Shown here in pieces: positions 1 through 13,193 of a stretch of 64,000 nucleotides of DNA (positions within the stretch are counted from its first letter, which is position 1; each line of letters starts with the position of its first letter). The notes under the pieces are model-generated. The model saw only the letters and a list, made by a program, of their open reading frames with translations, was not told the DNA's origin and ran no database searches. The DNA lies in NCBI GenBank assembly GCA_011033025.1, contig WFMF01000076.1:408770-472769 (forward strand), given 5' to 3'. A program made the translations under genes and the position numbers. This DNA comes from Beroe forskalii. Its lineage: Eukaryota > Ctenophora > Nuda > Beroida > Beroidae.

Positions 1-2081
1 AATGAGGAGGGAACGGTCAGCAGGGGCGGTGTCATGTTGACGCAGGATTTGGGGATGTGGAATGCAGGTTTGAAGGAGCTACCCACGGAGGAGTGGGGTT
101 GCTCAGGGGCCTGGGGGCCACTCGATTGAGACATCTTCATAGCAGGCTGCTGTGGCTTAGGAGGGGTGGTGTTTGCAGGGCGATTAAAGGAGTCTGAGGT
201 GTGGTCAATAAGCAGCTGGATCAGCTGCGCTGTTTCCTTGTTCTCTGATCCCAGAGTCTTAATGACATCCAGGAACTGTTTGGTAACATCGTCAGTCCCC
301 TTCTCTCCTGACACTCGAGTTGGTACGGTGCTGCTGGTTGCTGAGTGACCACTGTAAGTTGAGGTGTTGAGGAAGTTAGGAGGCTGTGGCAGAGACCAAG
401 GCTTCTCAACGCTCGTCATCTTGGTGTCCGAGCTCGGGAAGCCCTCTGAGGAGTGGAGTACCTTGGGTATCGTCTGGTTAGGGGAGTGGTGCAAGCTTTG
501 AGCCTCCAACTTGGCCATTGCACTCCGGATGATGGAGTCCTGGCTCTTGGTTTTCTGAGAACCTCCGTGGATGGCAGAGTTCAGCAGGAGAGGGGCTGAG
601 CTGGAGCTGAGGGGGGTGGGGGCGGAGATGGCACTCTGCACCACCTTATTCACTGTGTTCTGCACAATGTCGTTCACTGCACTGTGCATGGCATTCTTAG
701 CTGGCTGAGCACTGTTCTGGGACACCAACTTGTTGAGATGATAAAATCCAGCGTCCATATGGGAGGGTTTCTGTTCCTGTCTCAGCAGCACTCTTTCCAA
801 CTTCTCTATTTCCTGTTTCAGCTGCAACTCCAGGAGGGCATTAGTCTGCGCTTCACTGCTGGGAGGGTTGCCTAGGAACGTGTTGGGAGGGTTGCCTAGC
901 AACGGGTTGGGAGGAACATGTTGCTGCTCATTTAGCAACAATTTCCGTAAGTTGGGATCACACGCCAAAGCCAGCTGAATAGCCTCTGCTGAGTAGTTTT
1001 GAGAGGCTTGCTGGTTCTGCTGCTGTTGCTGGAGAAGTAGAGTTGCCAGGAGAGGGGATTGGGGCTGCTTTGGGTTGTTTTGGGAGTGCTGGGCTGCCAG
1101 AGCCATCATCTCCAAGGTAGATAGTTTGGTTGGAGTTATGGATTTCGGGGCCCACAGATTCAGACCCCCGGGGACTTTAACTCTCCTGTTCTTCGTTGTT
1201 GATCCCTTTGGTCGACCCCTCTTTCTTGGCACATATCCAGAGACCTTCATACCGGTTTTATGAGTCAAATTACCATGATGTTGAGATGAAGTGGTGGACG
1301 ACAGAGGGGTCATTTCCTTCTTTATACTTTCTGAGAAAGAAGGAACAAAACACTGAGGTATAGCAGATTTGAAATCCTGAGGAGCTTTGCAGTCATTTCC
1401 AGCTGGTGGAGTAGGGTGTGGTGTAGAAACGCCTTGCTCTTTCTTGAAAGGTCCCTGGGGATCTGAGACTTCAGCAGCTCCCTCACCGAGGGAAGGAAAG
1501 TTTGGGTGCGAGCCACACTTGAGTCTTACAGGCGATCCATTGGGAGAAACACTGGACACTGGTGATGATGGGAGGGGTTCTGAGTGGGACTGGGATATCG
1601 CCCCTGTTTCCAGCTCCGAGTGGGGTGCCATCCCTGTGTTCAGCTCCGAGTGGGGTGCTATCCCTGTACCTGAGTGGGGTGCCACCCCTGTACCTGAGTG
1701 GGGTGCCACCCCTGTACCTGAGTGGGGTGCCACCCCTGTTTCCAGCTCTGAGTGGGGTGCCACCCCTGTGTCCAGCTCCTCTTCCAAAACATCGTATCGG
1801 GTATCTCCTGCTGATATGCTCTGTGCTGGTGCCATGTTCTCATCTGTTGTCATGTTCTCTTCCGGTAGTGCTATGTCATCTGGCAGTGCCATGCCATCTG
1901 GTGATGCCCTCTCTTCTGGAGGGGTAGAGCTATCCTCATCTTTCCTCACTTCGCTGTTCTCCACCTCACTGCTCGGGTCCTCCTCTCCCATGCTGAGCTG
2001 ACGTTTCCTGGATCCCAATGGGAAGATGGTCTTCTCACGAACAGCTTCGTAGGCCTTCGTACGGAGACGACTAGAGGTCAT
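1..2081 (-). CDS. AT-hook, low-complexity nuclear protein; 3'-partial exon, runs off window start
   Basis: An uninterrupted minus-strand reading frame runs from an ATG at 2081 to the window edge, about 693 codons without a stop. Residues about 104-160 are a tandem TGVAPHS/ELETGVAPHS repeat. Residues about 280-295 hold an AT-hook (PRKRGRPKG) in a basic context. About 345-360 is Gln-rich, and about 412-435 (ELQLKQEIEKLERVLLRQE) is a probable short coiled coil. The remainder is rich in Ser, Pro, Gln and Asn. Just before the ATG the minus strand reads a pyrimidine-rich tract ending CTCCCCAG, a good splice acceptor, and an in-frame TGA lies a few codons further upstream. The ATG may therefore be an internal Met in an exon starting at about 2083. 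AT-hooks bind the minor groove of AT-rich DNA, so a chromatin or transcription role is inferred. I cannot name the family. The coding sequence is clearly more GC-rich than the DNA around it. Confidence 0.8.
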   Translation of the reverse strand, partial: MTSSRLRTKAYEAVREKTIFPLGSRKRQLSMGEEDPSSEVENSEVRKDEDSSTPPEERASPDGMALPDDIALPEENMTTDENMAPAQSISAGDTRYDVLEEELDTGVAPHSELETGVAPHSGTGVAPHSGTGVAPHSGTGIAPHSELNTGMAPHSELETGAISQSHSEPLPSSPVSSVSPNGSPVRLKCGSHPNFPSLGEGAAEVSDPQGPFKKEQGVSTPHPTPPAGNDCKAPQDFKSAIPQCFVPSFSESIKKEMTPLSSTTSSQHHGNLTHKTGMKVSGYVPRKRGRPKGSTTKNRRVKVPGGLNLWAPKSITPTKLSTLEMMALAAQHSQNNPKQPQSPLLATLLLQQQQQNQQASQNYSAEAIQLALACDPNLRKLLLNEQQHVPPNPLLGNPPNTFLGNPPSSEAQTNALLELQLKQEIEKLERVLLRQEQKPSHMDAGFYHLNKLVSQNSAQPAKNAMHSAVNDIVQNTVNKVVQSAISAPTPLSSSSAPLLLNSAIHGGSQKTKSQDSIIRSAMAKLEAQSLHHSPNQTIPKVLHSSEGFPSSDTKMTSVEKPWSLPQPPNFLNTSTYSGHSATSSTVPTRVSGEKGTDDVTKQFLDVIKTLGSENKETAQLIQLLIDHTSDSFNRPANTTPPKPQQPAMKMSQSSGPQAPEQPHSSVGSSFKPAFHIPKSCVNMTPPLLTVPSS

Positions 2082-2083
2082 GC

Positions 2084-4640
2084 CTGGGGAGATGTTTAGT
2101 GGTCAAGGATAAGAGAAAAAGCAAAACTCATACTTATTACATAAGTTGGGATAAGTTTTACATACAAGTTATGATAAATTTCCCCCTTCCAAACGAGAAT
2201 TTAGTACACTTGCATTTGTAGGAGATTGAGAATAAGAAACGAAGACACGCAAGAAAAATAATACAAGGCCAGTTCGAAGTTGTTAAAGGTTATAACAACT
2301 TTTAAATAGCTTTAAGTGCTCACAGTAACAAGCCAAAAGAAGTGTAAAAGATGTTTCATTTGAAAATGTTTGCATTCAGAATAAAGGCTTATATCACAAA
2401 ATGGTGGCACTATTGTAAATTTTGAAATGTGATTGCTTAGGCCTGTTAGTAATGAAATGAAAATAGAAAGCAACCAAGCTTTGAAGAACCCAAGACAATT
2501 GTAGAGCTTTTAACGAGTAAATGAAAAACGAAAATATAAAATGTAGACGGCGTAACTCATTCGATCTTATATGGTGAGCTATTGGAAACATGCCACGTGA
2601 CTTGCTCAGTAGTCCAACAAAACAAGAAATATTAGAAGATAATAATTCTCTAGAATAATGAATGACAGAAAAGAGCAATATCAAATACAATGCCTTGCTA
2701 TAATATCGAGATGATGGCAATCAATGGAGGGTGCCCTCATGGAAAACTGGTGAACAAGAATTTGTGGACGAGGGACAGGGATGGTTAAAGAAAGGGAATG
2801 CCGGAATCGTCGTACATACAGAATCAAAAGAATCAGTGTACTCAGCGGTGTGCAATACAGATATATTATGAACAAGGTGTCATCATTGTATAATGTACAG
2901 TGTACACGGCACATTGTAGAATGTACAATGTACACTTCATTTCAAGAGTACACGGAACAAAGTGTGCTTGTACTGTGTACACTCTCATTGTACTATTGTA
3001 TATTGTATACGTGCTATTGCTATAAAGAAATAAGGAAAAATGAAATCCCGGTTCATTTTTTCAATATTTTAATAAACAAAGCACTAGAGGAGGAAAACCA
3101 GTTTTCCTTCTGTCATATCACGGATACCTGTCCTGGCAAATTGTAGTGTGTATATCACATAAGATAGGTACTAAACTTTGCCCATTCGAACTGAACTGGT
3201 TGCCTCGTCGCATGATATGCCATAAGTTTTAAGCAGTTTGAGCTAGAGAAGTAGGTAGAGAGGTGATCTCGGTTGCAAAACGATGGTGACATTGTGACTT
3301 AGTGAGTATTAGGGTATATAGGGTATACAGGGCGATGTTATCAATTATCATATACGATCACGACGCAACCGGGATACATTGATATATTAAATAACAATTG
3401 GGGAAGGACGATGCTGAGATTTTGGGAGTAAATACCGAAGTAAAAGTATAAGATAGGAAAACAATGCTTTTTGAAGCATCGTCAGAAGGTCTGGTTTCAA
3501 AATAATAAAAAACGCAAAATAGAAGTGAAGGAATTACTACTGATTCTAACTGCTTAATTGAATATCAATAATTGAAAACCTACTACAAAACTCCTAGCCA
3601 ATGGGACGACAGAATACCTACTACCACTCTAATTCAGAACTAACAATGTAATTCATTTAAATTTGAGTAGCTCAGAGGTGTTAATGGTTTTAAACTGATG
3701 ATTATTGTTGACGGTGGGCGAGGCAAAACATGCCGAATGTAAGACAAAAAATTCTATATTTTTGCAAGTCAACTTCCAAATTCTAGAGCGCCCATATGGC
3801 TTCTTGGTCGTATAAACGGGATTATTACAGCATTTATTGGATGCAATTTGACACCTCAAAAAACTGAACCTTATAGTAATTCAGATCAGGTGACTGCTAC
3901 CGTTGCTATAGTTGATAATGTTATGGGGTATTGCAGTTCTTGCTAAGAGTTACACGGTCTTCAAATATCTTAACATTGAGCGCCAATGGCAATGGCATTT
4001 CTACTTCATGTTGATATGTTTAATCGGCAATTTTTAGGGGCAATTTTGGGTAATTTCTTAAACAAAATGTAGCTCGAGTGATCGGGAAGTGCTACTTTAT
4101 AGGGAAGTCCGAAATTGGGTCACGCCCATTTTTGACTCATGAGCAAAGTCGAAAATCTGGATTCTTCGCTGTTGATGGGACACCTACATCGCAGATGGCA
4201 GGGAGACCTTACAACTGTAGGGTAACCGCTGATGATTCACAGTTTAGTCTCTTCCGCCTCTTATGTCAATCCTTGAATTATAAAATCGATGTACAGTATT
4301 TTGTTATGTTTGTAGTATACCCATACACGTCTATAGATAAGACATTGGATTGTATTGTTCGAAACTTTCCACGATGAATTGAAAATGGGCGTGTTCTAAT
4401 TTTGGACCGCTCCAATACTGAGTACCTAGTTAAGAGACGTTTCTTTCCTGGTTGAGGCAAAAGGAAATATCTGAGCACAATATGATGTGAGTCCTATGAT
4501 AAGATTCAAAAACTGTCAATGGCAGAGTCCTGTATTTGATATTTGATTGAAATTTTATAATAACGAAGGAATCAAGGTCTATGGATTCTTGGGGAGGTAC
4601 GGGATTCGTTCCCATCCACAGTAGCCCTGGCAACAGGGAC
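2084..4640. other. AT-rich non-coding stretch, probable intron
   Basis: No convincing coding sequence. If the AT-hook exon begins at 2083, this is the intron upstream of it on the minus strand. A patch at about 2,880-3,010 is dense in TGTACA/GTGTACAC-type short palindromes. Similar patches occur near 7,740, 8,090 and 43,260. Confidence 0.5.
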
Positions 4641-4784
4641 CTTGCAACGGGAGGTACCGTGCTGGGGCTCTGGGGACTCTGTTTGGATCTATTGTAGATC
4701 CATCCCCGTTCAGTAGTAGTAGGTCCATGGATGCATGCAAAGCCTTCTGCAAACTATATTCATCGTCATCAGATGGCTGATATT
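4641..4784 (-). CDS. Candidate internal exon (unrecognised)
   Basis: A GC-richer patch on the minus strand is open and preceded by a plausible acceptor (CCTTTTAATACAG, AG ending at 4785). It reads ...EYQPSDDDEYSLQKALH followed by ...DLLLLNGDGSTIDPNR and PRAPARYLPLQG. GT dinucleotides at about 4640 and 4657 could be donors, but neither is strong, and the open frame itself runs on to 4579. The acidic then hydrophobic composition looks protein-like and contrasts with the surrounding DNA. It lies 2.6 kb upstream of the AT-hook exon on the same strand, so it may be an earlier exon of that gene. No family is recognised. Both ends are uncertain, and it could be a chance open frame. Confidence 0.3.
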
Positions 4785-4999
4785 CTGTATTAAAAGGTGA
4801 GTTCGATGAGAAGGAACATTGAAACACATGACCGCTCATTGCTCATCAAGCGTCCCATAAAATAATCATTGAGTTTTGAATGCCGTACGTATATCTGATT
4901 GAAATTAAATAAATGAACCATGTTTTAAGCGCCAACGCATTCGGTAAAATAAAGCCGCGCCTTACGTACACGAAAAACGCGCGAAGTGGCACAACACCA

Positions 5000-5300
5000 C
5001 TAAAAGCTAGTACAGGGGCCGGGATATAAGTAAGGGACAAGGGTGCTGTCACAGGTTACATCAGCATTCAGCAATTTAGCTCCCCGAGCGTCTCTTTGGT
5101 TTACAAAAGGTATCAGTTGGTTGAAGCCAAGTCCATTAAATCTCCACAATACTGTGGTAGCCATGATCTAACAACCAATCAGAGAGCAGTATTTTGCTAT
5201 TTTGTGCACGTTCGCGCGCATGGCGGCTGTGAGAATTAGTTCAGCTAGCCAGCTCGGCCGGGCAAACAATAACTTCGTATTGAAAAAGCTCTTAGCATAA
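5000..5300. promoter_or_regulatory. Candidate bidirectional promoter / first-exon region
   Basis: A CCAAT box sits at 5175-5179 within AACCAATCAGAGAGC, in a locally GC-richer, CpG-containing stretch (CACGTTCGCGCGC). Short ATG-started frames diverge from it. On the plus strand a 26-codon frame begins at 5220 (MAAVRISSASQLGRANN...). On the minus strand a 54-codon frame runs from 5164 to 5000 (MATTVLWRFNGLGFNQ...). The minus frame points toward the candidate exon at 4.7 kb and the AT-hook exon, but the splice phase I could test does not join cleanly. CCAAT boxes work in both orientations. No TATA box is obvious. Confidence 0.25.
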
Positions 5301-8300
5301 GGAATCAAAATGTCAAATGATCTTTGAGTTATCTAACTATCTAAGGATTTTGAAACTTTTTTCGTAAGGGGATTGCGATTCAACGATCAATTGAAAGAAT
5401 CATAAAATTATCAATCGAAAGATTCGCAGCAGATTGCTGGCACTGACATTAACTTGGTGCGTTCGCACGCCGTGATTCAGTAGTTAGTAATGTTCTTTCT
5501 TTCTTTGTTAGAGAAGCATAACTTGGAGAAAATTGGACATTTACCATGAGAACTAATACTAAAATGTGAGCAGGTTATGGAGAAAACTCAGAGCAAACCA
5601 AAGTTATATACGCGTAAAAAGTGCATTTAGGCCCGTTTAGGCTACAATCTAAGCACTGGCCCCATCAATTATGACTACTTTAAGAATATGCACCGTGCGT
5701 CTACGATTTGAATTCAATGGAAAGTGAATGCTGTGACTTCTAGTAAATAAGACTTCTAGTTTATGTGACAGGAAGCAGGTGTCAGGGGTGGAAAGATAGA
5801 AAGATGCCACCGTGCGTATTCCTCACGTCCGACAGCTGTCGTCCTGCGTTCTAGTAGAATGCGGACGTGAATTTCACGATCTTTACCATCTTGCAATTTG
5901 GACCTAAAGCCGAAGTCAAGGGTCGCAATACGTTCGTTGTTTTGAGATTAAGCGCAATATTCTGTTAAACGTAATGAAAAGTGAAAAAAGCAAGTTTAAC
6001 AATGCCATGGATTGAGGTAACTTCAAATAAGCAAATAAGAAATATAAATGGGGCGACATTTCTATTCTTCGGTCATCAAAAGCTGTGTTTCAATATATTG
6101 ATCTTAAAACAAATTAATAAGGAGTAACAATGAGAGAAGCGAAGGAACAAAGTCCTTCATTACAGCGAGTTAATTAACCCCGGACACCACTGTTATTCTG
6201 CAAATTGCTACCGTAGAATTTGTAGCTTATACTTTTACATTTCAACTGCAAATTTGAAGAATTCGAAGAATTACAAACAATGAAAATATAACTTATTAAG
6301 GAGAGTTCTATGTTTTACAGGGTCACTAAATAAGACACATTTTAGGATAAAACTTTTATTCTCGTGATTCACATTTCTCCAATACAACAATTTGTGATGG
6401 ACATGTGCTCGACTGAGTAAAAATAATTTCTAGTTACTGATTTCGTGTCAAAATCTTATATATTTTTGTATATTCTGATAATAACATCCGACAGAAATTT
6501 TATTTTTGAATTTTAGCGTGCAACTGTCTCAGACAAAAGCTGTCATATTCATAATCTAGGTTAATTTTGACAATGACCCAAGAATATCACCTACCAAGCT
6601 GAAAATTGGCAGTTATGTTCTTTATAGTCTGGCAACAGGTTTATGTCAGAAGTGGTCAAAATAGGCCACTCCCTTTTTGACCGCAGAAATTTTCGGCTTA
6701 AATGTTTTCGTGGTTATCTGGCAGCTGATGAGCGCTTTCAAAAGGAGCAGGTAAGAGAGGCCGGCGAAATAAAGGTCAAAAAGGAGGCTACTGTGACGTT
6801 GAAATGGGTAATTTGTAAATATTTGTATATTATTTAGCCAAGGCTTTGTATAAAATACCTTCAATAAATGGTAATACAATAACCATTTATTACAGTATTA
6901 CAATTCAAAGTATTGCTTTGTGGAGGGAGACAGAGACACGTCTTGGAAAGTAGTTTTAATTTCAGGAACCCTGACACCTGGCCACCTGATATTTATTACT
7001 CGGAAATCCGCAGCTCAATATTTTATCAATTCCACTAGGCATGGCACGCGGATGAAATTTTGAAAATCTATGATTGCATTTTGAGAAGTTTACGAGCTGA
7101 AATCAACAAATTTAGAATAAGGGAGTGTAAAATTCATTGATACAGTCAAATGAGAAGTATGATAGCCTCACTATCATCATGCAATGATAGGTAAAGCAGC
7201 TGATGATGAGGTACAGAAGCCCTGAGGTATTAAACAAATAGGTAGTTTTCTTTTAGGGGAATTGATGGGATACAATTACAGCGAAAGAGGAAAAGAAGAC
7301 CTTTGAGAGCTTGAGTGGTTGATTATCAATCATTAAGCAGCTCAGTTACAATAAGTTGATAGTTAATTGAGTAATTGGTTAGCTCAAAAAATTGAGCAAG
7401 CAATTAATGCAACCTCCTTACTTCCTTAAATCAACAATATCGACAACAATACACAAAAAGTATTAAAATTATGGGTACTTAATTCTGGGAGGAGTAATTA
7501 AGGATTCTATGATATCAAGAGTAGGTATAGCTCGTAAAAACACAAAAAACACAAATTGCTAAATAAGTTGCGGTAACCGCCCTGCAGAGAGCAATCCAAT
7601 TATTAGCTGAATTACGTGATTTGCTCCCAGTGATACAACACGGAAAGTATCGGCTGAGAAGGGGAGGGGCTCTTTCTTTTGTCTGCTGGTGTCTGGAGTG
7701 GCAAGCACCCGTGTGTGGATAGCATGATAGAAGAAAACACGTGTACACAATGTACAATGTACAGAACACGTCTACCGGATATCATCATAGACGCGAATGT
7801 TATTAGGGATAATTCAAAATTTCTCAAGAGCGTCAAAGAGAATTATGAAATCAGATACAAAATGAAATCAGAACGACAGAAGAATGACAAAAATTCAGAA
7901 AACCGATTAGTAGAATGCATGCGAATATAAAAAAGTGAGTATTTTAAAATGTACGTAATGATAGTGAGCGGTGATTGATAAGTATCGATTAATGTACTCT
8001 CGCAGACATGTTTAAATCAATGATTTTAAATCATGATGACATCTGGGGATACCATGTAATATTACGCTCAGACAACCCTTTGTGTTCTGTGTATAACAGT
8101 GTACAGTATGTGTACATGATGTCATGTACATGATGTCACCGCGTGTATATAGAGCAGTGATGATGTCACGCATGTAACGTAAAGTCAGGGCGCGGTCCCG
8201 TAGAAAGTTAAAAACATGCGTCAAATTAATCAGTCTCATTAGAGCGGTACTACTTGAGTAGTTGTAGATTTTTAATAGAAAAACTGAGAGGGGAAAAATA

Positions 8301-11300
8301 CGTCATGATGATTGCATCATATCGTTTTTGTAATTAGGGTGTCTAAACGGGACATCGTATTTTTATCTACAAACCACAGTACAGAAGTGCTGCAATCTGA
8401 TCAACTCATGTCAGCAATGATAAAATAGAGAGTATAATGCTGTTTGTAAGATTCATTAGCCCATAGTGAACTGGGAAGAATAAACTAATAAATGGTACTA
8501 AAATAGAAATTTAATCTTCTGTTATGGTAGGTCAAATAATGAGGTAGGAAAAGTCAATTAACGACCAATAAAAGTGGCGAAAGAAATGATTAGATAAAAG
8601 TTGAAGTGTGCAAAGAATAGGAAGCTTTTAATTCGTAACAATGGTGGATGAGCTCAAAACAAAAAGTGTGTTTATTAATTGGAAATTGACAATGTGAACG
8701 TCTAGAACTAATTAATCATGTCATCAAAGGCGGACAATAATTTGGCAAATATACCTGAAAGGGTATTGTGAGACTGGAAGACACACTACAAAAAACACCA
8801 CGTTTAATCTGAAGGCGGTGACATCGTGGTAGTGGTGTTACCGTTACTGATGTAAGGGGCAAGTTTGATTCATGAAAAGATTCCGTTAAGTCTACGAGAT
8901 CCCTTTTTCATCCTAAATGGCAACCATTGATCACGGATTTTGAGAACAGAACATTCACTCTCATCTCAAACTAACTAAGTAACTAATTCAGGGGTAACCA
9001 GGCCATGAACACTTTAGCTCAGCAGTCCTCAGCCGGCCAAATCAAAAATTTCCGATGGTCCGAAAGTTTGAAGTCATTGCATTATGAATAACAGTTCAAT
9101 GAAATCATTCAGCCATTTCCGCTGGGTTATACGAATTACGAAGATAGATGGAAAACTTTGAATTAGGAAATTGGCAATCGTTGCTACTTTTCTTGATTGT
9201 TTCATATGCATACTTGAGATGACTTCCGACTTTTGGGAGGAGGGAATAAAGCACTCGCAAAATCTTACCGCAAATTAAAGAGTGTAAATCTTGTTGTGCA
9301 GGTATTCATGAGAAATAATAGATATGAAAATAGCCTCTTGAAGAAGATTAAATGAACTTGAATAACTAAATGAACTTCATGGCGACATATCATGAGATTG
9401 ATGCTAATACTAAAATATAATTGTATTGAAGTAGAAACTCACAAAATATCCACTGACCGAGATTAAGTTGCACTGTTTCAGTGATGAGATAAATTTCTCA
9501 CCTTTACACTACTAACTATTAAATTTGAGTCCTGAACACTGAAGACGGAATGATTTTCAGTAAAGGACACCGAAGTTCACTTTGTCTTAATAATACCAAG
9601 TCAAAAGAGAATGAAAGGTTTTGCAACGGGGCAATACACAATACCCACAAGAGTCATGATATCACGCATCCCGGCATCCAGAGCGCCCGGCAGAGGTTAA
9701 GAAGTGTTAAGACTGCACCAGTCGAAGGAGGAGGGTTTATCGTACTTTGTACTTTTCTGCATACATTAATTTGAGTATCACACAAGGAAATATCCCGTTA
9801 CGTAACAGGTCACGTAATTATAACTTTATAAATAATTGGTGAGTGATGGCGTACTGTTCCAAGCAGCATAGATTGTTGTGCTTCGTTCATGAAGCACATT
9901 ATAAACGCGGAAAAGGTACAACCTTACAATAGCCCGTCAATACTTCAATATGATGCACAGCACTACATTGTAATATTTCCTATACCTAATCAATAAAAAG
10001 AAAATATAGTTTCGATGAAAACAGGTGTTCGTCATGAGAAATAATTCTGAGAATATTCAAAAAGGAGCCCACGTTTTAGAGGAGAAATGTAAATTAATTT
10101 ACACTCGCAACTAGATATTTTAACAGTCTCCGGGAGATTAAATTATAAATGCAGCTTATATCAAATCAGCAAACATGCCTTATTAAGTTATTACAGAAAT
10201 ACAGTGTACAATAAACAGTACAAAGGTACACAAACACGAACAAACACACAACATATACGAACAAACACACGAACAACAAATACAAAACTTTAATACGATC
10301 ATAAAACTATTATAAAACACGCGAATCGCTCAAAAATATTACTGTAAAGTGAGCGCGAGAGAGAGCGAGCAGGCGAATAAAAGTAACTTTTTAGTAAAAG
10401 CTTTTTTGATTATGAAATCGATGCTTGCATTGTGTAACCACAAAATATAGAGACTTCGTTTGTGATATATTCAAATTTCAAATATTCAGTAAAATCATAT
10501 ATATTATATATATTTATAGTGTAATAGCCAATTTAACGTGCACGCCGCGTTGTATTTATACGTAAAATGCCTTGACACGCAAGCGAAATAACTTATGAAT
10601 AAATCACTAAATCACTGAATCATAAGTTCATCATGTTGCCTAACTTTTAAAGATAAATTATTGTTATTAAAACTTTATAAACTGTGACTCTTCTAGGCCT
10701 TTGAAACCAGAGAGAAATACAAATCTACTCCGTTATTGTTGTTATTGGTAAAAATAATCTTCAATTCCTGAACTAAATTTCACTTGAGACTGGAGATGAT
10801 TTCACCAGAAAATCTTCAAAAATGAAAAAACAAAAAACAAATAGAGAAAGCGTAAATAATATTGTAAGAACGCAAAGCTTCTAAAACTTTTAAAAAATTG
10901 ACAAATTGAATCGCTTCTTCTCTCAGCCTACTACAAGATAAATTTCACTTATCATTTTGAGATAATAATGACAATATATAGTTTCTAATGATTTAAATGC
11001 AACAATCTTATAGGTAATATAACATTTTAGAAAGTTGACGCAGCTCAGCTTACGATTTGTCTTTTTATCAGAATAAAATCAGTATTTATTATCGAGGAAT
11101 GACGAGATCGTCAAGAATTACTTTTTAATTTTTATTTTCTCTATTAATACTTGTCAACATGTCGAGGGTGCGTCAGAAAGAATAGACTAATGGGCCATAA
11201 TACTATTAATATAAGATAATGCTTTAAGTTTTACTTATTACGTAACTGCTTATTTTTGATATTATTAATTCAATCTGCAAGGATTACTTCACCGGATTCA

Positions 11301-13193
11301 AGACAAAAGGAGCACGTCAATTACATAACGACGCTTATAAAACACATAGAAAAAGTGCACAAAAACATCTATATCAGATAGAATCCCGCGTAAAGCGGGT
11401 TTTATTCTGTAGAGAGATACGAGTGTGCGCAGCGCACGAGAGTAATCCCGAGACGAAGTGATAACTCAAATAGGGCGCCATCATCAGATGGAGAATGTAA
11501 TAGGATTGTGGTGACACTTGTCAAACGCAAGGAAATGTTCCCAAGGGTTTTATAAGTAACTAATGCCGTAAACGCGATGAACTCGAAATGTAGATCTTTT
11601 CTGTACTTATGAACTCTATTGTTATGTGAAAAACTGAATGAATCCAGAAAAACTGAATGACTCCAGAAACTTGCATGCTTAATTCAAATGCTTAAAAAAT
11701 TATAAAAATGTATTTTTACCACAGCACTGAATTTCTTTACCCTGATCAGTCCATGGCTTCATAGTAAGTAGGCAAAAAATAATGAATATAATATACAGTA
11801 GGCGAAAATAATAAATAGGCAAAAAATGATAAATATAAATAAATATAAATATAGATATCAAAGCTCTATATTTTCACAGGAATTTCAACACTTGAATTAA
11901 ATTCTTAAATTATAGAGTAAAACTCTGCTGCCCATCCTGGAGTGCAAGGCCTACTAGAATTATAATCTCAATCATAATTTCATAAGCTAGCGTGTTATTA
12001 CAATCTAAGGAAAGCTACGAAGGCAACATGAAACTTGAGGTGATGGCCATGACTAAGTTACATGATGTAACTTGCATCATGTAATCACAACACAGCAGCA
12101 AATACAGAAGTAATTTACCAATAATTCTCAGAAAAATGAACAAATAATTCAACAATAACGAAGAATGTACGAGTCTATATTATACATCACTACAACAATA
12201 CATCCATTTCAGCATCTGTAGTAATCCAAACGATCAAAACGCGACTATTTATAACATATACGGATAATGATATAAAATTGAAAATATAATATTAAAATCT
12301 TACTTTATAAGTTATTCATTCAACAGCGGCTGAAAAATAAGGTTGAACATACAAAAATAATGATTCAAACCATATTTAAAGATTTTAATTTGTGCAATTT
12401 TTACAGTATCATAACAATATTTATTTAGACGAAAGAAAATATAATGAAGGAATTATTTCTTAATTCCACAATAAAAGGTTAATACTTTTATTAGAAATAC
12501 TTTTATTAGAAAATAAGAATTACTGCTATACCATGTGAGAACCTAGGAACTAAAGTATTATTAAAGAAGTAATATATCCATTGTGTGCAAACAAAAGAGT
12601 ATTTCTAAATCTAAAGATTTTGCCAATTCCCGAGTAATGAAAATGCGTATTCTTGAACAAAGGCGCAACTAATAACTCCCAGACAAAAACAGGGTTATTC
12701 GCACAAAGGGCAATTCCACTGAGAATCAAATAAATTCGCGACAAGTGTTTTATAATGTGCCCCGAACAAAGGAATTTTGCAACAAAGAAAATTTGGGAGG
12801 TGGAGTATAATTAGGAAAGCGCTCACTAATTGCACAATACGCGAGGAGAGCGTTTAATATTAATTGGTTACTGACTTATAAAATGCTTGTGAAATGAAAG
12901 TGAGTATACTTCCCAAACGTCGGAATATAATATACAGTAAATTGTCATATATAAACGGTTAAATACGTTGTTAATAAGCCTCTCAGTAAACTGATGCGTT
13001 AGAAATATGAAGCTAATAAAGCAGTAGTATATTGAGATATTACACGAAAAGAACACGAAATTCCTGTAATTTCTACAACATTTGAGCTTATTGAGAGTTG
13101 GTAATGTAGGGTAATTGCAAAAAGCCGGAGGGTGCTAAGTACAGTGTTAGCGCACAAGTACATTGCAGTAGGTACAGAAACCGGATATCACCT
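5301..13193. other. AT-rich non-coding DNA without recognisable genes
   Basis: Only short random frames, rich in Lys, Asn, Ile and Phe. I saw no protein family, RNA gene or long tandem array. A small GC hairpin lies at 11381-11407, with stem GAATCCCGC and a 3' arm GCGGG...ATTC. A GTGTGCGCAGCGCAC dyad follows about 20 bases later, possibly an old MITE. Oligo-TGTACA patches occur at about 7,740-7,765 and 8,090-8,130. Confidence 0.5.

Noticed and set aside
7515..7836. Three overlapping minus-strand frames of 60-84 codons
   Set aside because: They overlap in different phases, share no family motif and are rich in codons expected from random AT-rich sequence.
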